A DNA stretch of 64,000 nucleotides from Rapana venosa (Eukaryota > Mollusca > Gastropoda > Neogastropoda > Muricidae): the NCBI GenBank assembly GCA_028751875.1, contig CM054144.1, positions 22,992,749 to 23,056,748 on the forward strand, read 5' to 3'. The notes beneath the pieces are model-generated. The model saw nothing but the letters and a program-made list of their open reading frames with translations. It searched no databases and was not told where the DNA came from. Of the stretch, positions 45,858-60,898 are shown piece by piece (the stretch's first letter is position 1; each line of letters opens with the position of its first letter). The translations under genes were made by a program, and so were the position numbers.

Positions 45858-47937
45858 GGAGAGAGAGAGGATGGAGATGTAAGGATATGGGAAGAAACAA
45901 AGGGGATGATAGAAATAGGAAGATTTCTCGCACAGAATTTCAAAAAAGCGGAGATGCTACTTATACTGAAAGAGCCGGGCATTCCCACAGGGAGAGAAAG
46001 AATATATCAGGCAGATGAAGAGAGTATCCTCAATAGCGTATAGAAGACGCCTACAACTGTTCTTCCCTTACCAAAGACCAGAGATACATGCTGCTAAAAA
46101 CGGTTCCAGCAGCCATGGTCTATGACCAGAAGAAAGGTAACATCATTCATAGAGTAACTAATGCCAGTGGCAAAGGGTTGCCAGAGGAGAGTTGCATTCT
46201 TAACTGAAATGTAGACGCCTTCTTCCTTGGCTACAAGAAGGACAGACAGGCTGTGATTTATTATCTGTAGCATTTTAAGTGAACAAGAAGTGCTCGCCCG
46301 CTTGAACTCAATGGAATTGGATGACTATTTATTTCCTTTTCCTTTTTTGGTGTGTTGTTTACAGTATTCAAAACCTTCTATAGTTCAGCCTTTCTAAACT
46401 TGGAGCATAGTTTAGAAACTGGAAGACAAAGTGTGTAAGTGATTATGTGGTGTGTGTGCATGTGTGTATGCGATTTGGCTTATTTCTCTTTTCCTTCATT
46501 CATCTTTGTATCTATCTTTCTATTGATTGATCAGTAGTTTTTCAGTGTGTGTGTATGTGTGTCTATCAGTCTTTTGTCTGTCTGTATGTCTCTCTGTTTG
46601 TCTGTCTGTCTGTCTGCATTTCTTTTTATATACTTCTTTTTGTTCCTCTTTCTTTCTTCTTCTTCTTTCTTCTTCTTCTTCCTCCTCCTCTTTCTTCTTC
46701 GTCTCCTTCCTTTCTTCTTTTACTTCTTTCTTCTAAGTGATTCTTCTTTCTCTCTTCTTTATATATTTTCCCCGTTCTCCTCCTCCTTCCATTTCTCTTC
46801 CTCCCTCTGCTATCTTGGCTTTCTTCTCCTCTTCTATATTCTTTTCTTCCACACACTTCTCTTCCACAGATCATCGAAGCCTTTCACGCCCTTTCTCTGT
46901 GGCTGTAGTGAGTAAAGTGGCGATGTGTCAGTCTTGGGGGAGGAGCTGACTGATGCATAATGCAGATCTCACAGTGCCCTAATTGGCCTCGGAAAGGGCC
47001 AGGCAAAATAGGAAGGTGAGAAGTCTTGGCGGAAATAACTGACTGAGAGTAGTTTTGGATTCTGTAGTCTGACTATACTAAACTATAGCAGATTTTTTGG
47101 TGTGTTTATTTATGAATCCATGTCTGCCAGTTTATAGAAGTTTGTTATGCGTCTGCTTGTGTTTTTATTTGTTGAGTTTTAGCAGTCATTGATATTTGTC
47201 AGAGGTGACATGTTTAATGCATAGAGAGCGGTAATTCTTAACCATCATTTGGTTTAACCTGATTTGATTAAAGAGAGGATTTACACTCATATGGACAACA
47301 TTCGTCAGAAGAGTGTATTGTACTCAAAAGACACCGTTAGTTAGTTTCATTAACCATCAATTTCCACGTTGTATTCAGAAAATATTCATTAAACAAAATG
47401 AGTCCAGTGCTCTCACAAAGCACTAAAAAGGTCTGTAGTTTACTTCTTCCCCAACTAGCACTTATACCACCAGTGTACAGCTTACAGTATTTCAGCAATC
47501 ATAGTTTATGACTGGTAAAAGAAAAAAACCCTGCTCATTGCCACAGCATGAGATTGGTGATATAGTGTTGGTGGTCAAAAGGCAGTTGCATTCTAAAAAG
47601 GAACGCTTTCCATCTTGGCTTCTCAAGAAAAACGCTGTAAATTATTGCCCTGGTTGTTTCAATTGCTCAGCATTTTTCGCCTGTTCGGACTAAATGGAAT
47701 TAAGGGAAACATTTCTTTGTATTTTCTTGGACTTAAACTTTTCATTTGCTACACATTTCTTCTGTATTGTTTTTACTGTAACTGTTTTATGCGTACATGC
47801 ATGTGGATGTGTGTTCGCGCGCAGACGAAGTAAGTGTTTGTGTTTTCGTTGGCGTGTGGTGTGTGTGAGTGAGTGTGTGGGTGTGTGTGTTATGAGAGAG
47901 AGAGAGAGAGAGAGAGAAGGAGAGAGAGAGAGAGAAG

Positions 47938-47975
<38 letters not shown>

Positions 47976-48010
47976 AGAGAGAGAGGAGAGAGAGAGTGAG
48001 AGAGAGAGAA
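45858..48010 (+). repeat. F1 tandem repeat, unit C (isolated copy)
   Basis: A complete F1 unit 30 kb from the others: GATGGAGATGTAAGGATA start, alpha anchor (45900-46440), short (GT)n, (GTCT)n and TTC tract, splice-flanked block 46870-47014, beta anchor (47400-47810), (GT)n and (GA)n (47855-48010). Its sequence is clean and close to unit A, so it helps to judge which differences in A' and B' are private to them. Confidence 0.8.
47893..48010 (+). repeat. (GA)n microsatellite closing F1 unit C
   Basis: GA with AAG, GTAG and GTGAG breaks. Confidence 0.95.
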
Positions 48011-48265
48011 ACAGTTAAAATTAGACTGATAATGATTTGGCTCGCTTATTATGTCTACTCTTGCATTTTTTCTTATTTTCCTTCATCAATTCCTCAATAA
48101 TTTACGTCCATGCAATCTCTCTCACTCTTTCTCTGTGTATCCCAATTTTTTTAAATTTTCCTCTCTCTTTTTTTTTTTTTTCTCTCTCTCTCCCAAACAA
48201 ACACACACACGAGCACAATAACAACCCAACACAACACAGACGCTCACACACACACACACAGCAAA

Positions 48266-48600
48266 CGGGGGACGGGATAGCCTAGTGGTCAGAACATTGC
48301 CTGCAATCTGACGATCCGGGTTCGATTCCCGTTCAAGGGGATATTTTCCTCTGGAGTTAACATCAGTGCAGACTCTACTCTCCCCCAAAGTTCTTCGGAT
48401 GAGACTATAAACTGAAGTCCCGTGTGCGAAAGCACGCAGAACATCTTGCACACACGCTAAATCCTGTCCCGCTTTTCGTAAGAGTAGGCCATTGTGTGCC
48501 AGTCGGAACAGATGACAGAATTCACAAATCCGAATACACACGTGGACTGGATGTAAAAAAGCACCTAAGTGCTTATTCCATTATCCTCGATATAAATATT
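48266..48600 (+). mobile_element. SINE1, full length (reference copy)
   Basis: The best copy of the family. tRNA-like head: A-box-like TAGCCTAGTGGTC (48278-48290) and B box GGTTCGATTCC (48319-48329). Linker with CAAGGGGATATTTTCC. Central domain TTCTTCGGATGAGACTATAA to CACGCTAAATCCTG. Body with TAAGAGTAGGCCATTGTGTG. 3' end with TGGATGTAAAAAAGCACC, stem-loop AAGCAC-CTAA-GTGCTT (48559-48574) and ATTATCCTCGATATAAA. Poly-T follows. It needs a LINE in trans to move. Confidence 0.9.
48278..48329 (+). promoter_or_regulatory. Internal Pol III promoter (A and B boxes) of SINE1
   Basis: The B box is a perfect match to the tRNA consensus GGTTCRANNCC and the A box has the TRGCNNAGTGG pattern. The spacing is like that of a tRNA gene. 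Confidence 0.8.
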
Positions 48601-49129
48601 TTTTTTTAAAACCCAAACATACAACACACAAACACACACACACACACACACGCACGCACGCACGCTCAAGCACACACAATCACGCGCGCCAGTGGGTGCG
48701 CTCTCATGCACGAACGCACGCATGCAAGCTCGCACAAGCACCCCAGCCCCCCCCCCCTCCCGTCCCCACACATACAAACACACACACACGCGTTTGTCTC
48801 CTGTCCTGCTTGCTTCTTGTCATTCATTGTTCATGTCTACGTTTTGTCTTTCTGTTCATTTTGTTTCTTTCTCTCCTTCTTTTTTTTTACTTCATAGTCG
48901 TTTCCTCTTGCTTCTATATTTTACCCTCTCTTTCTTTTCCAAGTTTGTTTGTTTCTTCCTCCTTCCCCCCTTTCAGTTCCTCCTTCTATCACACCTTGCT
49001 TAATTGACTTCAATTAGTCAACTCGTGAACTCCTTTTACTTCATTCAGTGATTGTTCATTGATCATTTTGCTGTGTTTTCGTTGTTGTTCATTTTCGTTC
49101 TTGCCTTATCCTCTGTGACGCTCCGCTCC
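48601..49129. other. (CA)n patch and spacer
   Basis: CA and CGCA words at 48620-48670 and 48770-48790, otherwise mixed pyrimidine-rich sequence. No gene. Confidence 0.5.
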
Positions 49130-49398
49130 TGCTGCTATCAAGCCGCTTATTCCGATCTCCGCAGGGAGCCTACCATTATTAGGCTGCCGTGGGGCAACCA
49201 GCTACAGATGCCCTGCCCTACTGCTTGGCCAATTTGGTTTTTTTATGTCGCGCCTGAACTGAGCTAGCACAAGCAGGACAGCACGTGCTATGCTCCCTAC
49301 AGAGTCTGAAAAAAACCCAACCTATGACTTTTATTGGAATCAAATCCGCGATCTTCCAGTTTACAAGCCAAGACGCTAGCCACTATGCCAAGGCACAC
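49130..49398 (-). mobile_element. SINE3, tRNA-derived
   Basis: On the minus strand a tRNA-like head begins near 49398: A-box-like TGGCATAGTGGCTAGCG and B-box-like GGATTTGATTCC (plus-strand 49336-49347), spaced like a tRNA gene. A body with GCCCCACGGCAGCCTAATAA and TAGGCTCCCTGCGGAG follows. A partial copy of the body lies at 20630-20725. The 3' boundary is uncertain. Confidence 0.7.
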
Positions 49399-49767
49399 AA
49401 TTATCTATTATTATCTTTTTGATTATAATTTTTTTTGCTTTTTTTATTCACCTTAATGTATGCAGTAATTAACGTGGAAAAGGTCAGTAAAAAAAATACC
49501 CGAAACCACACAAAAATGTGATGATTGACATTTCATTATGTCCACGTGAATTGGAATTACAATGTAATTTTCCAGTTACTGACTCGTTAATGCCGATAAC
49601 TGTATTTACAGATAAAAAGATGGTTGTATTTCAGCTGTAGACAAAAAAGTAGTCATGCTGTATTGCTCTTAATGATCGTAACTGCTCTCATGTCTACGTG
49701 TTTTTGTCTTTGTGTCTTTGACTCTGTTCCTGTTTCTGTCCTTCAGAGGTTTTTTCCTTTCGTTTCT
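49399..49767. other. Single-copy spacer
   Basis: AT-rich, no feature recognised. Confidence 0.4.
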
Positions 49768-50350
<583 letters not shown>

Positions 50351-51360
50351 CTCTACTCTTTTCTTCATTTCTTATTCTACTTTCTATCTACGCTCTCTGT
50401 TGTAGCCACATCATCTTATTGTTTTTCTTTTAATATATGTTTCTATTCTCTGTGTGTCTTGTCTTTTCTTCGTGTTCCTAACTTCTCGTGTGTTGTTGTG
50501 TGTATGTGGTGCTATAGGGAGAAGGAGAGAGATTAAATGACATCCAATTTAACCTGGTGTTATGGCTTTCCTACATCGTCAGAAAGAAAGAAACATATCT
50601 CCCTAATAGACACGCGGTTTTTGTCACTCCTCTTAGTTGAAGAAACTTAAATTTACGTTATAATTTGAATGTAAATTTTCATTAATATTTTTAAATACTA
50701 GTTTTGCACGTTTGCTTCTTTTCTATCTGCCTGCCTGACTGTTTGTTTCCATGTTCAATGTGTCTCTCTTTTGGTCTGCCCCGGCGTAGGCCTACTTCTT
50801 ATATAGATCTCAAGCAAATATAAAAACTTAAAAAAAACAATAAAAAAAACAAAACACGTCAACCCCCTCCCCCCAAAAAACAAAACAAAACAGTAAAAGT
50901 TTTTTAAAAAGCTTGTTTAAAATTTGAAAACTTAAAAAACCCTTCAGAATAGAAATAAAGAAAACAGAATCATAGGGCTAGGAACAGGCTTTATTTTTCT
51001 TTTTTGTGTGTTCGAGACTATACTTGTAAACTGTTACCAAACCATCCTTTTGTTTATCTGGGGTTTCTTTGCCTTTCTACTCGGTTAACTCTCACTGATG
51101 CCACTGCATGTTAATGTGTAGTCATTACTGGACAGCAAGCGTGTTGCCAAGTGGAAAACTGATCAGGATGATAGTCTGCAAAATGCCAGCATCGTAAGAG
51201 ACATGATGCTGTGTTGATCTCACTTGATTTAGGCGTGTAAAGATTCTGTGTCATCCCTCTAAGGAAAAAAAAAACGAAATGAAAAGATGGTAAAATCCAG
51301 AGCAAGATATAGATCTACATAAATCACTGAAAAGAGAAGGAACTGCATTTTAGTTGAACG
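50351..51360. other. Single-copy DNA
   Basis: AT-rich with an A-rich patch (50820-50950). No gene or dispersed repeat recognised. Confidence 0.45.
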
Positions 51361-51500
51361 CTCACGCGCACACACATATGCACACGTGCGCGCGCGCGTG
51401 GACACACACACACATGCACTCTTAAGCATGCACGCATGCACGCACGCACCCCCCCCCCCTCACCCCACATACAGAGAGAGAGAGAGAGCAGCCATGCATG

Positions 51501-51551
<51 letters not shown>

Positions 51552-51575
51552 TTATTTATATATATATATATATAC

Positions 51576-51665
<90 letters not shown>

Positions 51666-51668
51666 AGC
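51361..51668 (+). repeat. (CA/CG)n, (TA)n, (GT)n compound array
   Basis: CACACG with a GCGCGCGCG island, a poly-C run, then (TA)n at 51502-51627 with two short TTATTTA breaks, directly followed by (GT)n to 51664 and GCGCGC. Confidence 0.95.
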
Positions 51669-51966
51669 GCGCGCAAACACATATGCATGCACGCACATAA
51701 AATCTCTTGTTTCTAAATCGAGAAATATTCGATTGCTTTTTTTCAAGCCCACGTGAACCTTCGTATACACTATTTGGAAAATGCAACCCTCAGAAAAGGA
51801 AGTGTGGCCGTAGTCTTACTTACTGTGAAGCAGCAGTAAAGAAAACACAGGGAGACAAGGCGCAGCAATCTGAGGACGTTAACATTACAATCAGCTGCCT
51901 GTCGCCAGACAGTCGTGCAAACTGTTGCTTTCTTTTTGATAACTTAGTAAAATCTTACTTTCACAG
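51669..51966. other. Single-copy DNA, unassigned open frame
   Basis: A plus-strand frame from 51707 has about 85 codons of mixed composition with several Cys (KCNPQKRKCGRSLTYCEAAV) before it runs into the TA array. It could be an exon or chance. No domain recognised and no conserved copy in the window. Confidence 0.3.
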
Positions 51967-52032
<66 letters not shown>

Positions 52033-52035
52033 TGT
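51967..52035 (+). repeat. (TA)n microsatellite
   Basis: Nearly pure TA followed by TATG units. Confidence 0.95.
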
Positions 52036-52076
52036 ATGTATGTATGTATGTTGTGTGTGTGTGTATAAGGTGGGCT

Positions 52077-52097
52077 CAGAGAGAGAGAAAGTGAGAA

Positions 52098-52187
<90 letters not shown>
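52077..52187 (+). repeat. (GA)n microsatellite, left arm
   Basis: GA, pure from about 52104 to 52185. The reverse-complementary motif recurs at 52304-52458. Confidence 0.95.
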
Positions 52188-52303
52188 CAGCATATAATAA
52201 TTATATACGTTTTTAACGATTTTCATCTTTACCTCTAGCCTAATTCCATCTTCTATTCCAACTTCTGTGTTGCTTTAAACCTGCCTGCCCCCGCCCCTCG
52301 CGC

Positions 52304-52458
<155 letters not shown>

Positions 52459-52737
52459 GCTCTGGCTATAGCTTTAACATCGGACAGACATATTGACGTA
52501 ACCGTCTTAAATGTTGTTTTGTCTTAAAAAGAACACATAAGTGAAATTAAAAAAAAAAAACAAACAAAACCAAAACAAAAACCTACATCGGAATATACAC
52601 CAGTAGCAAAGTGTCACACAAAACGCACAACTAAAGTTTAAAAAACAACAACCAACACACACAAACCAAAACAAAACAAAACAACAACCACAATAATAGC
52701 ATATACAACATAAGACTAGTAAGAAAGAGTCGTTAAA
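52459..52737. other. A-rich spacer
   Basis: AAC and CAAAA words at 52540-52690. No gene. Confidence 0.4.
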
Positions 52738-52975
52738 AACATAAAACTGTATTCGTATACTTTCCATCCGGGGTTTCGCAAGTAGAAATACCCTGAATTG
52801 TTGCCCTTGCAATTTCATCACAGTTCTCGCCCTTTCGGACTGGATGGGGGTTGTTTGAAATCTTTTTTTCTCTTCTCTAGGACTTTTGCTGCATTTCTTA
52901 CAAACGTCTTCCTCTGTTGTCCGAATGCCTCTGGCCTTGATTAGTAAATACATTGCAAAATAGATATTTCGATGA
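52738..52975 (+). repeat. F1-type anchor relic
   Basis: TTTCCATCCGGGGTTTCGCA, CCTGAATTGTTGCCCTTGC and TTTCGGACTGGATGGGG follow the order of the F1 beta anchor (TTCCATCTTGGCTTCTCA, TAAATTATTGCCCTTG, TAGGACTAAATGG). It is followed by (GT)n(GA)n, as in F1 units. Heavily diverged. Confidence 0.55.
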
Positions 52976-52977
52976 GT

Positions 52978-53407
<430 letters not shown>

Positions 53408-53629
53408 TAAGCATCCTCATGTGACTGGTAGGCTCAGAACCTTGACATTTAAGGTGTCTGATACAATCAGTGCCTGTTGACTAATCAGCAGCCCAGACCC
53501 CAGCGTGCTTGTTTCAGGCAGCAGCACAGACAGCTGTGAGGATTGCTGCTGACATGTATGTTGACAAGGGGAGATGATCCTCTGTCACCGCCGCCAAGAT
53601 CTGCATGGAGAGCAGGACACTGGACTAAT

Positions 53630-53854
53630 CTTTTATTTTATTTATTTCTTCTTTTATATCGAGGATAATAGAATAAGCACTCGTGTGCTTTTTTACATCC
53701 AGTCCCCGTGTGTATGCGGTGTTGTAAATTTTGTCATCTGTTTCCACCGGCACACAATGGCTTACTCTTCCAAAAAGCAGAACAGGATTTAACGTGTGCG
53801 CAAGATGTTCTGCATGAGTTCGAACACTGGGCTACGGTTTATAGTCTCATCCGA
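53630..53854 (-). mobile_element. SINE1 inserted in F4 unit 1
   Basis: Runs from TTTATATCGAGGATAATAG (3' end of the element) to TATAGTCTCATCCGA (start of the core). Units 2 and 3 show the empty site GGACACTGGACTATCCGATC. The 5' truncation point falls in a block, ATCCGA, common to SINE and target. No clear target-site duplication is visible. Confidence 0.9.
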
Positions 53855-53939
53855 TCATGGTGTAGTGTAGGGTGGGGGGGGGGGGGTAACTGTCTGCATG
53901 TGTGAGACTGTGTGTGTGTTGGGGGGGGTATGCGGGTGG

Positions 53940-54144
<205 letters not shown>

Positions 54145-54761
54145 ATGATAGCAGACACTAAAAAGCAAATGGGAAAAAAACAAGCTATTGCAACAGCAAA
54201 GGCAAAAACACTGGCATGCTTTTGTTACCATTGCAGTGCACTTCTTTAATGCCATGATGCAAAATCCAAGTACTCGTCAGCTACAGCAATTCAGCACACC
54301 TCCTCTCTGTCTTCTTTTGCCTCAGACTGGATTGTCTTCCTCTGTCTCTGTGTCTGCCCTTTGTCTCCGAATGCTTGTGGTACTTCACATTCTCAATTCA
54401 ATTTGTTACCGTGCTGGCTTCCTCACAACTCTAGGTTGGGCATTTAGAACTAATTCTACCCTCATCTCCGTCTTTCCATCTGTTCTTCAGTCTGTCTGTC
54501 TTTTTTTGCTCTCTCTCTTTCTCTGTCTCTGTCTCTCTCCATCTATTTCTTTTTGTATGTCTGTCTCTCTTTTTTTTGATCCACATAGCAGATCAGCAAG
54601 AAAATAGTTGCGTGCAAATAAGTAGATGCATGCATTCTTAACCCCAATGTCGACATGCAAACATGTACGATTCACTGTCAACATTGACTTCTTTAAAAAT
54701 ACCTCCATCTTTTAAAACAACACAAAGTAATATGCAAAACAAAGCAAAAAAAATGATTAAA

Positions 54762-56668
<1,907 letters not shown>

Positions 56669-58194
56669 TATAATCTTATAATAAGAATAAGGCAACAATA
56701 CGAGCTAGAGAGTACACGAAAACAAAGTATCCAAAGTGTGGCGATCAAACACTTATGTGCACCTATTATTGTTTATATAAATTTTACAAGCGCGACATCT
56801 TTGTTTATAAAAAGTCACATATTCAAAGTAGACTTACCACTAGATTGTTTTAGTGAAACAGATATCTCGCCAAATTTGGAGAGCTATTTTTGCAAAATCA
56901 TTACATAAAATCCATGTCTTACCTTATCCATATCTTTTTTAGTTTCACCAGTCTTTCTGTCTGTTTCATTGTTCTCGAAATGTCTCAAAAGCTCAATTTC
57001 ATTTGTTCCTGCCACGTATGAACGTTATTAATACTGTAAATAAAACCACGTAAACTAAACAAAATAGACAAGACGCATTTTCAAACAAACATTGTCTTTA
57101 AGTTCTTGTGAAGCAAACAAGGCTTACACTCACATTTTTGCTACAAATACGTCTCACAGCACATGTCGCTTTGACAGTTCAAGAATCGCAATCTTTTTTT
57201 TTAATTCTTCAGTAACAGTACAGTGAGTCTTTTGTCTGTGTTTCATGTTTTCGATCTAAGCCAAAAATACAGTTTTAGAGTGCACCTTTAACATGTAGAC
57301 ACATTAACCTGTAAAATCACCAAAAGGATTGCACAATGGCATAACCTGCATTTGACGTTTTCCTAACAGACTCAAAAGCAAACATCGCACTATTCCAGTC
57401 ATGGGTAGCTTTACTTTTAGATTAGTTTTGTTTCTGTGCTATAATACACTGCCTAGTGAGAAAGATCGATAAGAAGCAGAGACTACTTTACTTTGCCACA
57501 TGGAGGGAAGAAAAGCACGGGCCATTGTGTCAACATGAACGACCCAATGTCCTCCACTGAAAGGGTTCTGCTGACTGTGTGGACAAGTGGTGTGCATACA
57601 GGCACTGCTCGCTTCAAAGACGCCGCAACACAGTACACTTAGAGCACAGAAACGGTTTTGAATAACTGTGTTTCAGATCAACTGGGCAACGGGTTGTTGT
57701 CTTACTAGTTAGCTGACTCAGCTAGCTACCTAACTGACCAGCCCATGAACCAGTGAACACGCTAAGCACACCCTTAAATACACAAAGTGGACACAAAAAC
57801 CAGTCAAGCTCTCGACTTATTATCTGATGAGTAAGCAAATAAACCAGCCCGAATAGAAATGAAAAGGGAAAATAAGCCCTTATACGTGACTTGATTACCA
57901 ATCGCCCAGCCATCTCGCTTACAAATACTCTACTAAGTAAATGAGCAACTGTTAAAGCAAGTAGTTTATTTATTTTCTTCTTGTGGTAACAGTCGATCCG
58001 GAGCTTGTAGCAAGGTAAATTTCAGGAATCAGTTCCGAAATTTATGTTCAGCGCAATTTATTCACTGAAAAGTGAGGAACATGTACCAATAAACTTAAAT
58101 GGAAGATCTGCAAGTTATTTCTTTCTTCAACAGTGCTTAGATTCGTTCTTTGACTGAAATAGTGTGGCTGTCTGCTGCTGCTTTGAGCCTGTCC
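56669..58194. other. Single-copy AT-rich DNA
   Basis: About 1.5 kb without microsatellites or recognised genes. 57700-57960 is rich in CTAAC/CCAGC-like words similar in style to 60060-60330, so part may be the 5' region of an old F1-type copy. Confidence 0.4.
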
Positions 58195-58555
58195 AAAAAT
58201 ACCAGCAGTCATGGCGTAAGACTGGTGAAATAAGGTGATCAGAGGACATTTTCATTGAAAAGGGGACAATTTCTATCTTTGTTTCACAAGGAAAATGCCC
58301 TGAATTATTGTCCTTTCCATCTCGGTTGATTAGTTTTCTCCGTTTGGGCTAAAATGGGATTGCTTGAAAATCGTGTATTGTTATTTCTGTGATCTGTTCT
58401 TTACCTCCTTTTCCTAAAAATATTCTTCCTCTTTTGTCTGCCTTAGAAGTTTGTTCATGCTTGTGTTGAGTAATAACCAAACTGCTTAAAGACCACGTGT
58501 TTGTTAGTGCAAATTTGTAGAATATTTGTAAAAGGTGTGTGTGTGTGTGTGTTGT
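58195..58555 (+). repeat. F1-type anchor relic
   Basis: AGCAGTCATGGCGTAAGACTGG, TAAGGTGATCAGAGGAC, TGAATTATTGTCCTTTCC and GTTTGGGCTAAAATGGG follow the beta-anchor order, and a short (GT)n run (58535-58552) closes it. Older and more diverged than units A to C. Confidence 0.6.
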
Positions 58556-59822
58556 CTGCCTTTTGTATGCCTTTTTGACTCATAACCATATGGTTGGGGT
58601 TTTTTCAACTGTTCAAATAAATACTCAAAATGGAGAAAGAGCCACACCAATACTAACTTAAAGTGAAAAAGTAAGAGAAATGAACACATCAAACTGAACA
58701 TGACAAAATAAAGTATAGGGGTATAACCTAAGCATGTTTGGCACAGAAAACTATATTATGTAATAGTGTACCACGTAGCCTGTTCCTTTCATAAATCACC
58801 TGATGTGTTTTTTTCAGTTAGGAGGAAACTGCTTGTTTGAGAATAAACGTATTGGAGATAAAGGCAAAATCACATGTTCACGAATCATGTCAGACCTATT
58901 TTCCATGATATCAATAGCTTAAGAAGCATGCTTTGTTAGTTATTTCATTATAATTATGTGCATGTATAGTTTTTTTAAGTGTATTTTAACCTTTTTCTAA
59001 TAGAAAATGAAAAGAAATAAAGTTAAGTCTTTAACATGAAAATCTATTGATCTCTATCAAAATAGTCATACACGTCATTGTTTTATTAATATAACACAAT
59101 GTTGTACCGTGCTTTTTTCCCCTAATAGCTTATCATGCATGTTCTCTTTTAAGGATTATATGTCTCATTCATTATGTAAAAAAAATCAAAATTGGGTAAG
59201 AAACAAAATGTATACAAACATAATTGTGTAAAACTAAGATTACTCTACACACATTGTAATTTTTGTTGTTGTTCGGTGTCTTATGTAATGTTGATTATTC
59301 ATATAATCGATTCTGTACTTTCCACAGTAATATCATCAGCATATCCTTCTCTCGTATCGTTTTCTCAGTTTACTTCAAGACCTATGGTTACTGTATTTAC
59401 ACAGTACAAAAATGTGCGGCTTTGTTTAACGAACATCAAAGCCATTGAGCAGTGATGCAATGACTTTTACCTAATACACGTAAGGACTACTCAACCATCG
59501 GCAGTTTGACATTTAAATTACGTTTGTTTGCGTTTCATAATCTATCCCTCAGAAAGGTTCGCAGTAAATGACCACTAAGTGCAAATGACCACTAAGTGCT
59601 TTGTATTCTAAGTACAGGGCAGTTCTCTTTGCCCTTAGCGCCAGAGCGCCTACTGCATCAGTGACCAAAGGTTTGTCACTACATGAGTATTGATGGTTGT
59701 GTGAGAACATGTCTGGATGCAGGTGCTGCTTCAAAGACACAGCAAACGAGTTTATTGACAGAACACTACATAATTTATTTTGTTTTTTTCTTCTTTTTCA
59801 GCCTATGTCAGATAAAAAAAAA
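58556..59822. other. Single-copy AT-rich DNA
   Basis: No gene recognised. Contains a 17-bp tandem duplication AAATGACCACTAAGTGC at 59566-59582 and 59583-59599. Confidence 0.45.
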
Positions 59823-60063
59823 GGGTTAGCTCAGTGGTCAGAGCACTCTCTTTCCCAAGCCAATGTTAAGGAGCATTGAGCGTAGTTACCAAGTTTGCGC
59901 GCCTTGGCCTCAGCATAGTCCCCCAGTCCACCCAGCTGTAAATGGGTACCTGCCCGCAGCGAAGGAAAGGAGATGGGTGACGCCCTCAATATACTGGCCC
60001 CTGGCTCCTAATGTCTCGCTCATCTCTGACTGCATAGGTTATGGGACACCTTTTACCTTTTAA
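59823..60063 (+). mobile_element. SINE4, tRNA-derived with a conserved-type core
   Basis: Head GGTTAGCTCAGTGGTCAGAG (59824-59843) has a clear tRNA A-box; the B box is decayed. The body contains CCCCAGTCCACCCAGCTG, TAAATGGGTACCTGCC and GGTGACGCC, a block I have seen described as widespread in animal SINEs, though I cannot confirm the family name here. The end carries TTATGGGACACC and a T/A-rich tail. Confidence 0.7.
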
Positions 60064-60589
60064 AACTAAACAGCTCAACAAACCAGCCACTTGACTAATC
60101 AATAATTACACCATCCAACAAGCTGAGTACAATTCTAACAAAAAAGGATAAAGCCCCATTTCGGATTTAAATTTAGTTTCTGATTTACCTAACTGGTTAT
60201 CACGTTGGTTAAGATAATTATCTTGGTTAGTAGATAAATCAAAGCCAGTCAAAATAATAACATATTATTTTCTCGGCTTACTGAATTATCACCCTGCTAA
60301 CCATTTAATTAGCTGTTCAATCACTTAAACACGAAGCAGCAGCCACCTAGGAAAACAAGCATGCTTTCTCCTTTAAGTAAAGTAGGGAAGAAGTTAGTCT
60401 AAAGTATAGGGATAGTGTCCATTCATTAAATCCTACTTCTGTGTTAAGAATAAGTTAATCAAGCAGATAACGAAATGGTTAAAACAGGCCAGGGGAGAAA
60501 TCTACAATTCACGCCCCTCCCCACCCACCCCTCCCTAAACCAGACCAGTATGCTGGCTGTGGTGTTGTATTCAGCAGCTTTGTCCATGG
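60064..60589. other. AT-rich spacer, possible old F1 5' region
   Basis: Words such as CTAACTGGTTA and ACCAGCC are frequent but no clean repeat unit can be set out. No gene. Confidence 0.35.
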
Positions 60590-60898
60590 GCAGCAAGACA
60601 GATGCCGACACTAGGGCGTGGCACTGGTGATGTAGGGTCATCCCAAGACAGATGCATTCTAAAACGGGACAATTCCATCTTGGTTTCACAAGGAAAAGGC
60701 TGCGAATTATTGCCCTTGGAATATCAATTGATCAGTTTCTACCGTTCGGCCCAAATGGGATTGGTTGAAGTGTTCTATTCTCTTTCCTTCCTTCCAGTTT
60801 TAGGTTTTTGTCTCTACACATTTGTTTCTTGTGGGTTCAGGTCCGGCCTTGTCCCATCCTTTTGGGGAATGGTATTTACTACAAGACAAATGTTTTAA
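60590..60898 (+). repeat. F1-type anchor relic
   Basis: ACTGGTGATGTAGGGTCATC, GATGCATTCTAAAACGGGAC, TCCATCTTGGTTTCACAAGG, AATTATTGCCCTTGG and TTCGGCCCAAATGGGATTGG follow the order of the beta anchor. The (GT)n array begins right after it, at 60900. Confidence 0.65.

Noticed and set aside
48278..48338. True tRNA gene
   Set aside because: A and B boxes are good, but the sequence does not close into an acceptor stem and it is joined to the SINE1 body found at many other places.
59823..59895. True tRNA gene at the GGTTAGCTCAGTGGTC head
   Set aside because: The A-box half is convincing, but the B-box half is decayed and a SINE core follows directly.
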